Positions 45,120 through 53,637 of a DNA stretch of 64,000 nucleotides are shown here, in pieces. The notes under the pieces were generated by a model. It ran no database searches, was not told where the DNA came from, and was given only the letters and a program-made list of their open reading frames with translations. How positions within the stretch are numbered: position 1 is the first letter of the stretch; each line of letters opens with the position of its first letter. A program made the translations under genes and the position numbers. Source of the stretch: Deltaproteobacteria bacterium (GTDB taxonomy: Bacteria; JAGRBM01; JAHCIT01); assembly GCA_026129095.1 (NCBI GenBank), contig JAHCIT010000009.1:62001-126000 (forward strand), read 5' to 3'.

Positions 45120-46123
45120 CCGCTCCGGCCGGTGGCGCCGCCAATGAGCGTGCGCCGAAGCCCGTACCACAGCTCCCTGAAACGGTCCTGCGGGCGGTCC
45201 AGAAGCAGAATGGGAAAGAGGCTGCGCGGTCCGAAGCCAAGCGGCGCACGGCCCATGGTGCAGCGCCGAAGCAGCCGGTCATCACCGGCAACACTGCCGT
45301 GTTCCAGTTCTCCCAATGGCGTCCCCAGCAGGCTCGCCGCTGCCCCGAGCGCCAGCATGACAAGCCGCTTCTCACCGCTCTTGCCGGCAAGCACCTCAAA
45401 TGCGGCAGCGCTAATCTCTGTCTCCGGATGGCGCAGAAACCGGTCCAGGTCGTACAGGAACAGCAGGCGTTCACTGAAACCGTGCCAGGCGGCGTTCCTC
45501 GCCAGCCAGTAGAGCGCCGCCTCCGGCGTAAGCACAGGCCGTCCTGCATCCTTCGTCACAACAAAATCCGCAAACCGGAGCGGGCTCCCGGCGAATGGCC
45601 GGTCGTGAAGCTCCACGACCGTGCGGAAATCCCCATCAGTACGGACAAACCGCCACGGCCCCTCCTGTTCCCGGTCGAGCCGGTCAGCCCTGGTGTCCAT
45701 CAGTTCATAACCGGACTGCCGGATTAGCAGCGCCATGTCGGCCCGGAAATCCGTGGGTACAATCAGGTCAATATCGCTCATGGGCCGCATCGCCGGGTCG
45801 ATGCCCAGACGCTCAATCAGATCGGTCCCCTTGAGCGGTACGACGGGAATCCGGCTGCTCACGGCAGTCTCCAGCAGCTCACAGGCGACGTCGAGCTGAA
45901 GCACGGTTCTTGCCCGGATCGACCGGAGCAGCGGCGAGGAGGGGTCAACCCGTTCCATAACAGGCCCGGCAAGGCCGTGACCTGTAGCAGACTGAAACAG
46001 GGACGGACGGGGAGGAACCGGGAAAAGCACCCCCCGCAGGATCTTCACCAGCAGATTAAAATCGCCCGGCTCAGACTGGAACGCAACCGCGCCCTGTGAA
46101 GCAAAATTGTCTTTGTTTTCCAT
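45116..46123 (-). CDS. nucleotidyltransferase-family protein
   Basis: 335 residues. The segment VPLKGTDLIERLGIDPAMRP followed by MSDIDLIVP gives the PLKG and D-I-D-L metal-binding pattern of the uncharacterised NTP-transferase family 5. Later residues (VVELHDRP, LYWLARNAAWHGFSERLLFLYDL split) are typical of that family too. Often found in polysaccharide or unknown contexts. Its activity is not known. Convergent with the ATPase gene and divergent from the giant peptidase gene. Confidence 0.8.
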   Translation of the reverse strand: MENKDNFASQGAVAFQSEPGDFNLLVKILRGVLFPVPPRPSLFQSATGHGLAGPVMERVDPSSPLLRSIRARTVLQLDVACELLETAVSSRIPVVPLKGTDLIERLGIDPAMRPMSDIDLIVPTDFRADMALLIRQSGYELMDTRADRLDREQEGPWRFVRTDGDFRTVVELHDRPFAGSPLRFADFVVTKDAGRPVLTPEAALYWLARNAAWHGFSERLLFLYDLDRFLRHPETEISAAAFEVLAGKSGEKRLVMLALGAAASLLGTPLGELEHGSVAGDDRLLRRCTMGRAPLGFGPRSLFPILLLDRPQDRFRELWYGLRRTLIGGATGRSG

Positions 46124-46241
46124 AGGTTACTGTGAGCCTAATCATGGCATTCAGCACCACTTCAGCCTACAATATCACAAGCTGACCCGAGGGCTGGCCT
46201 GTGCAATTTTGTGCGGCCACCGATAGCGCACAACGAGCCGG

Positions 46242-49200
46242 ATGCAGAGCAGACTGAACCATACGAAATGCAAACCCAAGCAGCAGAGGCGGCGGCCGTT
46301 TCTGGCCGCGCTCGTGCTGGCCGCTGCCATGGTCGCCATTGAAAAGCCGGCGGACGCATTCATCACCGGATTCGACACCACGCTGGTTCCGCCTGCACCG
46401 AACAACTCGCTGGTGCTCGAGGTGCCGGCGGGTCAGCGTGGCACGGTCAGCGCGCTGGTATTTCCCTACAGCGGCGGCACCCCGGCGGCGGCTAACGACC
46501 ATTTCGGCAATAACCAGGACGGCGGGTTCGCCTGGAACGTGGATGACTGTGCCGGAGCAAAGTACGCCGTCAGGTGGGATCCGGCTGGCGGAGGCGGCGC
46601 CGGGGGCGTCCGCCACTACGGCCTCACCAGTTGCAACGGAAACACGGGGAGATCCGGGCTGTTCAACGAGGTCTCCCGAACCCAGACCAACTTCAACGTC
46701 ACCCCGTTCGGCGACCTGGAAGCCGTGATCCGGATGGAAACCTTCCAGAATGGCGCAGGAGGCGGACAGAACCGCCAGATGCGCGTCGTCCAGAAGACGG
46801 TCATCCGCAACAACAACCAGTGGTTCGGCCAGAGCTACCGGTTCACCAATGAAAGCGGTGTCAACTACAGCGACGGCGGCGGCGGACTGTGGTTCTTCAG
46901 CGGTGTGGACTGGAACTTCTGCCAGAACTTCAACAACGACGATTCAATCTATGACGCCGCCAGCGACACGATCATCGGCAACAAGCAAACAGCCTCCGTG
47001 CCGGCTACCTGCGGAGCCGGAAACTTCGTTGCCGGGGGATTTACCGCTCGCTGCACAGCGGGCGGATGCGCGCCGACCTGGACTTCCGACGTGCGCCGCT
47101 GCGCCGCCTACAACACGATCTGGAGCGACATGAACAGCAATGCCGGGACCGGCGGATGCCCGTACGGCGGTGACGCGGGAACTTACCTGCGCTGGAACCT
47201 GGGCGCCCTCAATGCCGGTGCGACCACAATTCTTCCGATCATCTGGTCATACCAGCAGAGCAGTTCCGTCGCCAATGCCCGCACGGCGGTCATCAATAGC
47301 ATCCAGACCGGCATGCCCCAGCGGTACAACGCCTCCGCCATTGACATCACCTTCTCTCCGGAAACCAGCGGCGACCGGTACAACTCCCTCCTGACCGCGA
47401 ACCTGACCATCGGCGGGAACGTGGGCCTCCGGGGCTGGGTAGACGTAACGGTTCCGTCAAACCTTTCCATCACCGGACCGGCTGGATGTCTTGTTGGAAG
47501 CCAGGCCATGACGGCCGTTGATCTGGCCGTTCCCAGCCCCGAGTCGGCCAGCGTCGGAACCTATAACCGCTCGCTGGCGAGCTGCGCCGCCGGTGTCCAT
47601 ACCGTCAATCTCTGCTCGAACCTCACCGATGATTCGACGCCCGGTGACGATTGCGTCTCCCGGACCTTCACCATTTCGACGTTCCTGATCGAGCCGGACG
47701 GCAACACGACCGCCGCACCGGGCGATACAGTCAACTACCCGGTCAGCACCTACAAGGACTCCACCGGCACGCAAACCTACGATTTCACGGTCAGCGCGTC
47801 CTCGCAGGGATGGACCACACAGCTCTGGTACATCGGCCCGGTAATCGGGGCGTGCGGCGCGCCGCCCTGCCTGATGGCCGAGGACACCGACGGGAACGGC
47901 ACCTGGGATACCGTCACCGCCGCCTTTGACACGAACAGCAACGGCAACCCCGATTTCGGCGTCTCCAACGGAATCAACAACGGCGCGGGCGCCGGTTCCC
48001 CGCGCCTGCAGATCCGCAAGCTCATACCAGTTACGGAAGGGTCTGGAATCACCGACGAAACCGTGTTGACGGGAACTGAGGGAGCCAATACCGACACGCT
48101 GACCGTGACGACCTCCACGACGGCGCCCACGCCCGTCACCAAGACGCTTCATCTGCACCCGGCCAACCAGATGAACACGTTCCCGGACACGCAGGTCGCG
48201 GCCAGCAACACCGCTGTCGCCCCGGCCTCGACCATTTTCTGGCAGCAGACAACCGCCTTCGCCACCGGGTTCAACATTCTGGGCGCGGGAAACATTGTCG
48301 GGCAGATGTACGTCGGGACCGCCGGTGCGAACCGGAGTGTCACCTTTACCCTGCTCACGACCGGCCCCAGCGGCTGCCCGGCGAACCTGGGAGCGGTCAC
48401 CCAGAACATCAATCAGCCGGCGGCCAACCCTGCGCTCACGACCGTCAATTTCGCCAGCATTCCCACCCTGGAGGTTCCCGCAGGCTGCCGCGTGGTGCTG
48501 GCCATCACCAACAACACGGTCACGGCCGGCAACCTCACGGTCTATCACGACAACCAGGGGACCGGGCACCGCAGCCGCATCAACTTCACAACGACGAGCT
48601 TCGTGCGCGTGGCGGACATGGACCTTTATTCCGGCGCCTGCCCGGGCACGACGCCCGTCCTGTCGATCGCCCCCACCGGCGCGCCGGGGCCCGACGGCAT
48701 CACTGCCTGCCTGCGGGCGGTCATCAGCGATCCGTTCGGCGCGGGCGACATCGGTGCGCCCCCGCCCACACCCGTCAACTTTGCCAAGATTTCGGTCACC
48801 GACCCGTTCGGCAGCTACATGTGCTACCAGGGCGTCGGCAATCCCTCCACCAACTGCAACCGCATCAACAACCTGGAGATGAACTTCCTGTCGGCGACAG
48901 CCTCCAGCAACACGTACACGTTCGGTATTCCGATACCGTCCAAGCATCCGACCTCCGGCGACCAGCAGGCCCAGGCCCAGACCGGGACCTATGAAGTCAC
49001 GGTCACCGGCTACGAATCCAATGGCGTCACCTATACCCGGTCTTTCACCTTCTTCGTGACCGCCGCACTGGCCGCCAAACTGCTGTCCTTCGAGGGCAGC
49101 GGCTATGAAAACCGAAACGACATTCGCTGGCTCACCGGGCAGGAGATCGACACGCTCGGCTACAACATCTACCGGAGTGACCTGCCGGACCGGGGCTTCG

Positions 49201-52200
49201 TTTCGGTCAATCCGTACCTGATCAAGGGGCTCGGCTACTCGGCCGTGGGCGGCGCCTACCAGTTCGCTGACACCACCGTCGAAACAGGCCGCGGCTACTA
49301 CTACATTCTCGAAGAGGTTGAATCGTCAGGAAGCACCCACCGCTACGGCCCCATTTTCGTGGAAGCCCGGCTGGACCATGAAGCGCCGCCCTCCGACTTC
49401 ACCCACGCGAACAACTATCTCACCAGCGTCGTTCCGCCCACCATTCTGGATCCGCTGCTACCGGCCGACGAGATGCCACCCGCACCGCCCGACGCCGCGA
49501 CGCTCCGGACGAACGAAACTCCGGCAGGAGGCGACACCCCGGCCCAGAGCCGCACGGTAGATGTGGAGATCATCCTCCCGGCTCCGGCGTGGTCCACGGT
49601 CGAGATCGGCGATGACGCCTGGGACCGGATCGAGATGCACGGTCTCGACCTGGTGGCTCCCGCCGGATACCCGGCCGTTCCCGGCGCCACGTATCTCATC
49701 AAGGCTCCGCAGGGCACATTCACCGGGCACCAGATCACCGGCACGGACTGGTATCCCGACTACGGCCGGCAGATCCTCCCGGTTGCAGAAACCGGGCTTC
49801 CCGCCTCCGCACTGAATGACCTCGTTGGAGCCGACACTACCGAGCCGGGACCGCCCTCACCGGACGCCATCGTTTATGGGTCCGACGCGCTCTTCCCCTC
49901 CGATGCCGTTGTCGTGAGTCCACCGGTGGAGATCGGCGGCCAGCGGTTTGTCCCCGTGCATGTCACCGGATACCAGTGGAACCCCGTATCCGGCACGGGC
50001 CGCGTCATCCAGCGCATCACGCTGAAACTCCAGTTCACGGACGTGCAGGAGACCAATGCCCTGCCCGCCGTCGATACAGCCCTTCAGCGGCAATGGACAC
50101 TTGCCTCCAGTCCTGCGGCCGTGAAGGTGCTGGTCGGCCATGACGGCATCCAGTCGGTGACGGCTGACGACCTGGGTGCAGCCGGGCTCACGCTCGGCGG
50201 CCCTGCCGCCAACATCCAGTGCTTCCGGAAGGGGAAGGAAATTGCCGTCGATGTGATCGACGCGAACGTGAACGGCCTGTTCGATTCGGGCGACGGGATA
50301 CTCTTTTACGGCGAGAACGACGCGGGTGAATACCGCCTCACCTCGGCCTACTGGTGCATGGCCGGTACCAGCCCGGGCCTCCGGCCTGAAATCGTGGACG
50401 CCCAGCCGGATATCGCCCCGCCGGTTCCAGAGGGGTCGTGGTTCCTCGCCAGCCACCGCTACGAGGAGGACAAGGTCTACTTCGAGACGCTGAATGCCCA
50501 GGACGAAGACCACTGGTTCTGGAAGACGCTATCGGCACAGGCAGGACAGAACGGCGCCCTGAACAACTTCACCGTCACCGCCAATGGGCTGAACACGGCC
50601 GGCCCGCTGGCGGCGGTGACGTTCCAGATCCGGGGGCAGACAGTCAGCACCGCCACACCGGTCAACAACCATCATGTCCGCGTGTTTATCAACGGCACGA
50701 AAGTGGATGATTTCCTGTTCACCGGCCGGGAACTGGTCACACGGCGCACGTCCTTCAGTTCATCGCTGCTTGCCTCCGGAAACAACACGGTCGCCTTCCA
50801 GGTGATTGGCGACCGGGTGTCGAGCGGATTCGTGACGAGCTGGCTCAACTGGATCCAGATCATCTATCCCCGCAGCTACCAGATGCAGGATGGCCGCCTC
50901 GACTTCACCACCCCCGGCGACGGCCGTTACATGGTGACGGACGTGGACGGGAACCCCTGTCTCTACGACGTTTCCGATCCGGTCAGGATCAAGAAACTGA
51001 CCGGCGGAATGGCCTTCGGCGGAACGCTGACGTTTGCCGTCGCGGGCGACGCCCACAAGCGGATACTCACCGCCGTGACCCCAACAGGGGTGAGATACCC
51101 GCCCGTTCAGGCCAATACGCCATCCACGCTGAACGATGTCCGCCGCCGGGCCGATTACATCGCCATCGGGCCGGACGACCTGCTCGCGGCAGCCGAGCCG
51201 CTGCTCCAGCACCGTGAACGAGAGGGGATGCGTGTCCTGCGCGCCCGCGTAAGCGACGTGATGGACGAGTTCGGCTGGGGAGACAGCGACCCGCTGGCCA
51301 TCCGCGGGCTGTTCCGCCACGCCTGGCACCGGTTCCCGTCGAAACCCAAATACGCGCTGCTGGTGGGCGATGCCGACCAGGATGCCCGCGGAATGCTGGC
51401 TCCGCCCGCCGCGGGGAACCAGCACCAGACGCCGACGTTCCTCTACGACAATCCGCATTTCCGCGCACCGGCGGACAACTACCTCGCCCTCCTCGAAGGG
51501 TTCGATATCGTCCCGGATCTTGCGGTGGGGCGTCTTTCGGCCCGCAATGCCGGAGAAGTGACCGCCCAGGTGGAAAAGATTCTCGCCTACGAGGCGCAGC
51601 CGATGACCGCGCCTCATGTGCAAACCGTGACCCTCGTGGCCGACAACGCCATGAACAAGCCCGAGGACAAGCTGATCCGGGCACAAACCGAAAGTGATAT
51701 CGTACCGATCGTCACGGGCTCCGGCCGCTCGGTAAACCGGCTGTACCTGGCCGACGGTTCCCCCCCACCGAATCTGCCGGCGACGACGGCCGGTGTCGCC
51801 GGCAGCCTGAACGCGGGCTCCCTGCTGCTCTATTACCGCGGTCACGGCTCATCGCTCCTGTGGGCGGACGAGCAGATTTTCCGCACCCACAATCCGTTCC
51901 TTCCCATCGGACCCAGCAACCGCGAGGACTGGGACCTGGTGTCGAACACCGAGCGGCTCGCGGTTGTCACCACGTTCGGCTGCCTCGACGGAAACTACGT
52001 CAACCCCTACACGTCGTCGATGTCGGAAGTGGCTATGCGGCGTGCCGATTCGGGCGTCGCGGCCTACCTGGCAGGCAGCGGCCTCTCGACACCGCCTGCC
52101 CATTCGGCGGCCGCACGGGCATTCTACGAAGCCGCCCTCGGGACCGGGCTCGTCCGGATCGGCGACGCCATGCGTGCTGCCATCATGGCCGCGGCCGGAG

Positions 52201-53324
52201 TGGGAGATGCCGACAGCTTCCTGCTGACCTGGACCCTGTTTGGCGATCCGGCCATGCGGCTCAGGATCAACCATGCGCCAGTGATCGACGCGAAGGTACC
52301 CGCCTCGTGGGCCGGCAGTTCGTCCGTTCCGCTCGATGCACGCAACTCCGCCGACCCGAACGGCGATACGGTTTCCTTCCGCTGGACGCTCATCGACAGG
52401 CCCGCCGCCGCCACCTCGGCCCAGATCCGCGGCGCCGAAACGGCCCGTGCGGTGCTGGTGCCTGGCGGGACGGGCCGCTACCGGGTACGGCTTACCGTGA
52501 CAGACTCGTGGGGGCTGACCTCGCTCAGGGATTTCACCACCACTGTCCAGAGCCTCGACACCGACGGCGACCTGGACGGAATCCCCGATTCGGTCGAGAT
52601 ACTCCTCGGGACGAATCCCAACAGCTCCGATTCCGATGGCGACGGCATTGATGACCTTACCGAACTGGGCGACTTCAGCCGGCCCTGGGATACCGACCGG
52701 GACGGCGTGATTGACGCCCTCGACACCGATTCGGACGGCGACGGCATCAGCGACCGGCTGGAGGGCACCTCCGACACCGACGGCGACGGCGTGCCGAACT
52801 ACCGCGACCTCGACTCCGACGGCGACGGAAAGCCCGACAGCATTGAAGGGACGGGCGATCTCGACGGCGATGGCATCCCCAACTGGCTGGATGCCGACGA
52901 CCACGACGGCCCGCTCGGCGACCCCGACATGGACGGCGTGACGAACCTCGTGGAAAACCTCTGTGGCAGCAGCCCGTGGCATTTCGATTCCGACCGGGAC
53001 GGCATACCGGACGGCATCGAGGCATTTGTAACCGAAACCGGCTCGTTCGACCTGGACGGCTACCCGGCCGGCGCCATCCACAGCGACTGCGGCCTCCCCG
53101 ACCGGGATGGCGACGGCATCCCCGACATACTGGACCCCGATACGGACGGCGACGGCATCCCCGACCTTGTGGAAGGTGCCCGTGACCTGGACGGCGACGG
53201 CATCCCCAACTTCCGCGACCTCGACTCCGATGGCGACGGCATCCCCGACGCCGCGCTGGAAGACGGCTCGCCCAACTACGAGATCCCCGTCACCACCGAA
53301 CCCCGCTTCGCAATCGAAGAATAG
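46242..53324 (+). CDS. giant secreted gingipain-like peptidase (C25) with calcium-type repeats
   Basis: 2360 residues. Signal peptide to KPADA/F. Residues about 40-940 are strand-rich modules without a recognised enzyme. A fibronectin-like unit near 950-1045 (LGYNIYRSDLPDRGF, YYYILEEVESSGS) is followed by a propeptide-like region resembling gingipain precursors. The C25 domain spans about 1630-2010: H1868 in YYRGHGSSLLW and C1914 in TTFGCLDGNYV form the catalytic dyad; FGDPAMRL closes it. A PKD-like domain (2015-2105) and about a dozen D-x-DGDG-type repeats end the protein. No type IX sorting domain is visible, so export is by another route. A hairpin follows the stop. Confidence 0.9.
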   Translation: MQSRLNHTKCKPKQQRRRPFLAALVLAAAMVAIEKPADAFITGFDTTLVPPAPNNSLVLEVPAGQRGTVSALVFPYSGGTPAAANDHFGNNQDGGFAWNVDDCAGAKYAVRWDPAGGGGAGGVRHYGLTSCNGNTGRSGLFNEVSRTQTNFNVTPFGDLEAVIRMETFQNGAGGGQNRQMRVVQKTVIRNNNQWFGQSYRFTNESGVNYSDGGGGLWFFSGVDWNFCQNFNNDDSIYDAASDTIIGNKQTASVPATCGAGNFVAGGFTARCTAGGCAPTWTSDVRRCAAYNTIWSDMNSNAGTGGCPYGGDAGTYLRWNLGALNAGATTILPIIWSYQQSSSVANARTAVINSIQTGMPQRYNASAIDITFSPETSGDRYNSLLTANLTIGGNVGLRGWVDVTVPSNLSITGPAGCLVGSQAMTAVDLAVPSPESASVGTYNRSLASCAAGVHTVNLCSNLTDDSTPGDDCVSRTFTISTFLIEPDGNTTAAPGDTVNYPVSTYKDSTGTQTYDFTVSASSQGWTTQLWYIGPVIGACGAPPCLMAEDTDGNGTWDTVTAAFDTNSNGNPDFGVSNGINNGAGAGSPRLQIRKLIPVTEGSGITDETVLTGTEGANTDTLTVTTSTTAPTPVTKTLHLHPANQMNTFPDTQVAASNTAVAPASTIFWQQTTAFATGFNILGAGNIVGQMYVGTAGANRSVTFTLLTTGPSGCPANLGAVTQNINQPAANPALTTVNFASIPTLEVPAGCRVVLAITNNTVTAGNLTVYHDNQGTGHRSRINFTTTSFVRVADMDLYSGACPGTTPVLSIAPTGAPGPDGITACLRAVISDPFGAGDIGAPPPTPVNFAKISVTDPFGSYMCYQGVGNPSTNCNRINNLEMNFLSATASSNTYTFGIPIPSKHPTSGDQQAQAQTGTYEVTVTGYESNGVTYTRSFTFFVTAALAAKLLSFEGSGYENRNDIRWLTGQEIDTLGYNIYRSDLPDRGFVSVNPYLIKGLGYSAVGGAYQFADTTVETGRGYYYILEEVESSGSTHRYGPIFVEARLDHEAPPSDFTHANNYLTSVVPPTILDPLLPADEMPPAPPDAATLRTNETPAGGDTPAQSRTVDVEIILPAPAWSTVEIGDDAWDRIEMHGLDLVAPAGYPAVPGATYLIKAPQGTFTGHQITGTDWYPDYGRQILPVAETGLPASALNDLVGADTTEPGPPSPDAIVYGSDALFPSDAVVVSPPVEIGGQRFVPVHVTGYQWNPVSGTGRVIQRITLKLQFTDVQETNALPAVDTALQRQWTLASSPAAVKVLVGHDGIQSVTADDLGAAGLTLGGPAANIQCFRKGKEIAVDVIDANVNGLFDSGDGILFYGENDAGEYRLTSAYWCMAGTSPGLRPEIVDAQPDIAPPVPEGSWFLASHRYEEDKVYFETLNAQDEDHWFWKTLSAQAGQNGALNNFTVTANGLNTAGPLAAVTFQIRGQTVSTATPVNNHHVRVFINGTKVDDFLFTGRELVTRRTSFSSSLLASGNNTVAFQVIGDRVSSGFVTSWLNWIQIIYPRSYQMQDGRLDFTTPGDGRYMVTDVDGNPCLYDVSDPVRIKKLTGGMAFGGTLTFAVAGDAHKRILTAVTPTGVRYPPVQANTPSTLNDVRRRADYIAIGPDDLLAAAEPLLQHREREGMRVLRARVSDVMDEFGWGDSDPLAIRGLFRHAWHRFPSKPKYALLVGDADQDARGMLAPPAAGNQHQTPTFLYDNPHFRAPADNYLALLEGFDIVPDLAVGRLSARNAGEVTAQVEKILAYEAQPMTAPHVQTVTLVADNAMNKPEDKLIRAQTESDIVPIVTGSGRSVNRLYLADGSPPPNLPATTAGVAGSLNAGSLLLYYRGHGSSLLWADEQIFRTHNPFLPIGPSNREDWDLVSNTERLAVVTTFGCLDGNYVNPYTSSMSEVAMRRADSGVAAYLAGSGLSTPPAHSAAARAFYEAALGTGLVRIGDAMRAAIMAAAGVGDADSFLLTWTLFGDPAMRLRINHAPVIDAKVPASWAGSSSVPLDARNSADPNGDTVSFRWTLIDRPAAATSAQIRGAETARAVLVPGGTGRYRVRLTVTDSWGLTSLRDFTTTVQSLDTDGDLDGIPDSVEILLGTNPNSSDSDGDGIDDLTELGDFSRPWDTDRDGVIDALDTDSDGDGISDRLEGTSDTDGDGVPNYRDLDSDGDGKPDSIEGTGDLDGDGIPNWLDADDHDGPLGDPDMDGVTNLVENLCGSSPWHFDSDRDGIPDGIEAFVTETGSFDLDGYPAGAIHSDCGLPDRDGDGIPDILDPDTDGDGIPDLVEGARDLDGDGIPNFRDLDSDGDGIPDAALEDGSPNYEIPVTTEPRFAIEE
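52558..53253 (+). repeat. coding DSDGDGI-type (thrombospondin type-3-like) repeats
   Basis: The 3' part of the C25 gene encodes about a dozen units of the D-S-D-G-D-G-I-x-D type (DSDGDGIDD, DTDRDGVID, DLDGDGIPN and others). Asp at alternating positions forms loops that bind calcium in thrombospondin type-3 repeats. At DNA level the units share GACGGCGACGGCATC and may recombine, but the repeat is coding. Confidence 0.9.
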
Positions 53325-53349
53325 ACGGGTTCGCTTACCCAAAAATAAC

Positions 53350-53373
53350 GAGCCCGGGTTATACCCCGGGCTC
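53350..53373. terminator. hairpin terminator between the C25 gene and the CRISPR locus
   Basis: GAGCCCGGG-ttatac-CCCGGGCTC, a 9-bp perfect stem 25 bases after the C25 stop. On the minus strand it is followed by GTTATTTTT, so it also works as a backup stop for transcripts coming from the tracrRNA side. Confidence 0.7.
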
Positions 53374-53430
53374 AAGGTTGTTCCGGAAGGTTGCCCAACC
53401 GGATTAACATTCAGTTTTTTGTTGTGTAGA

Positions 53431-53456
53431 ATATTTTCCGCTTAGCGGACGAATAT
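53431..53456. other. AT-rich dyad downstream of the tracrRNA terminator
   Basis: ATATT and AATAT flank TCCGC-tta-GCGGA, giving a nested hairpin with small internal bulges. It lies between the C25 terminator and the tracrRNA terminator in the gene-free gap 53325-53637. Function unknown; possibly an operator or a trace of recombination. Confidence 0.35.
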
Positions 53457-53471
53457 GTGCTTAGGGGATTG

Positions 53472-53511
53472 AAAAAATTTGCCCCAGGCCGTGGGTTACA
53501 CGAACTGGGGC
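53472..53511 (-). terminator. tracrRNA Rho-independent terminator
   Basis: On the minus strand GCCCCAG pairs with CTGGGGC, and an inner CGTG pairs with CACG around TAACC. The stem is followed by AAATTTTTT. A near-ideal terminator that also supplies the 3' hairpin of the tracrRNA. Confidence 0.9.
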
Positions 53512-53590
53512 TAGATGCAATAAGCCTGCGGATTTTCACCTTTTGGGTGTCACCTTATTTTGGGTGCGGGCAGGCTCCAGTCAGTTACGC
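53472..53590 (-). ncRNA. predicted tracrRNA
   Basis: About 119 nt, minus strand. The anti-repeat (53557-53593) is complementary to the CRISPR repeat along nearly its whole length, with one mismatch and a 1-base bulge in the lower stem, then wobble at the far end. It runs into AAUAAGGUGACACCC: AAUAAG pairs with CUUAUU, and CACC with GGUG inside, a nexus-like fold in the position seen in known tracrRNAs. A terminator hairpin with a U-run follows (53472-53511), and a matching promoter sits upstream (53595-53623). The minus-strand reading is the only one that gives this order. It is divergent from cas9. Confidence 0.88.
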
Positions 53591-53594
53591 GACA

Positions 53595-53623
53595 AAAATA
53601 GTCCGAATGTTATCCGGAATCAA
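53595..53623 (-). promoter_or_regulatory. tracrRNA promoter
   Basis: Minus strand TTGATT (53623-53618), 17 bases, TATTTT (53600-53595). The predicted start is about 53588-53590, at the edge of the anti-repeat. Spacing is optimal; each hexamer matches 4 of 6 consensus bases. Confidence 0.65.
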
Positions 53624-53637
53624 GAGGGTTCAACCAA

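Noticed and set aside
47457-48947. 496-codon minus-strand frame opposite the C25 gene
   Set aside because: Arg/Gly-rich antisense of a well-supported gene; no start signal.
52558-53253. Direct repeats that could be a second CRISPR or minisatellite
   Set aside because: They are in frame, encode Asp/Gly loops and vary in spacing; no unique spacers.
51849-53375. 508-codon minus-strand frame opposite the C25 gene
   Set aside because: Mirror of the DSDGDGI repeats (V/G/A-rich sequence), no known domain.
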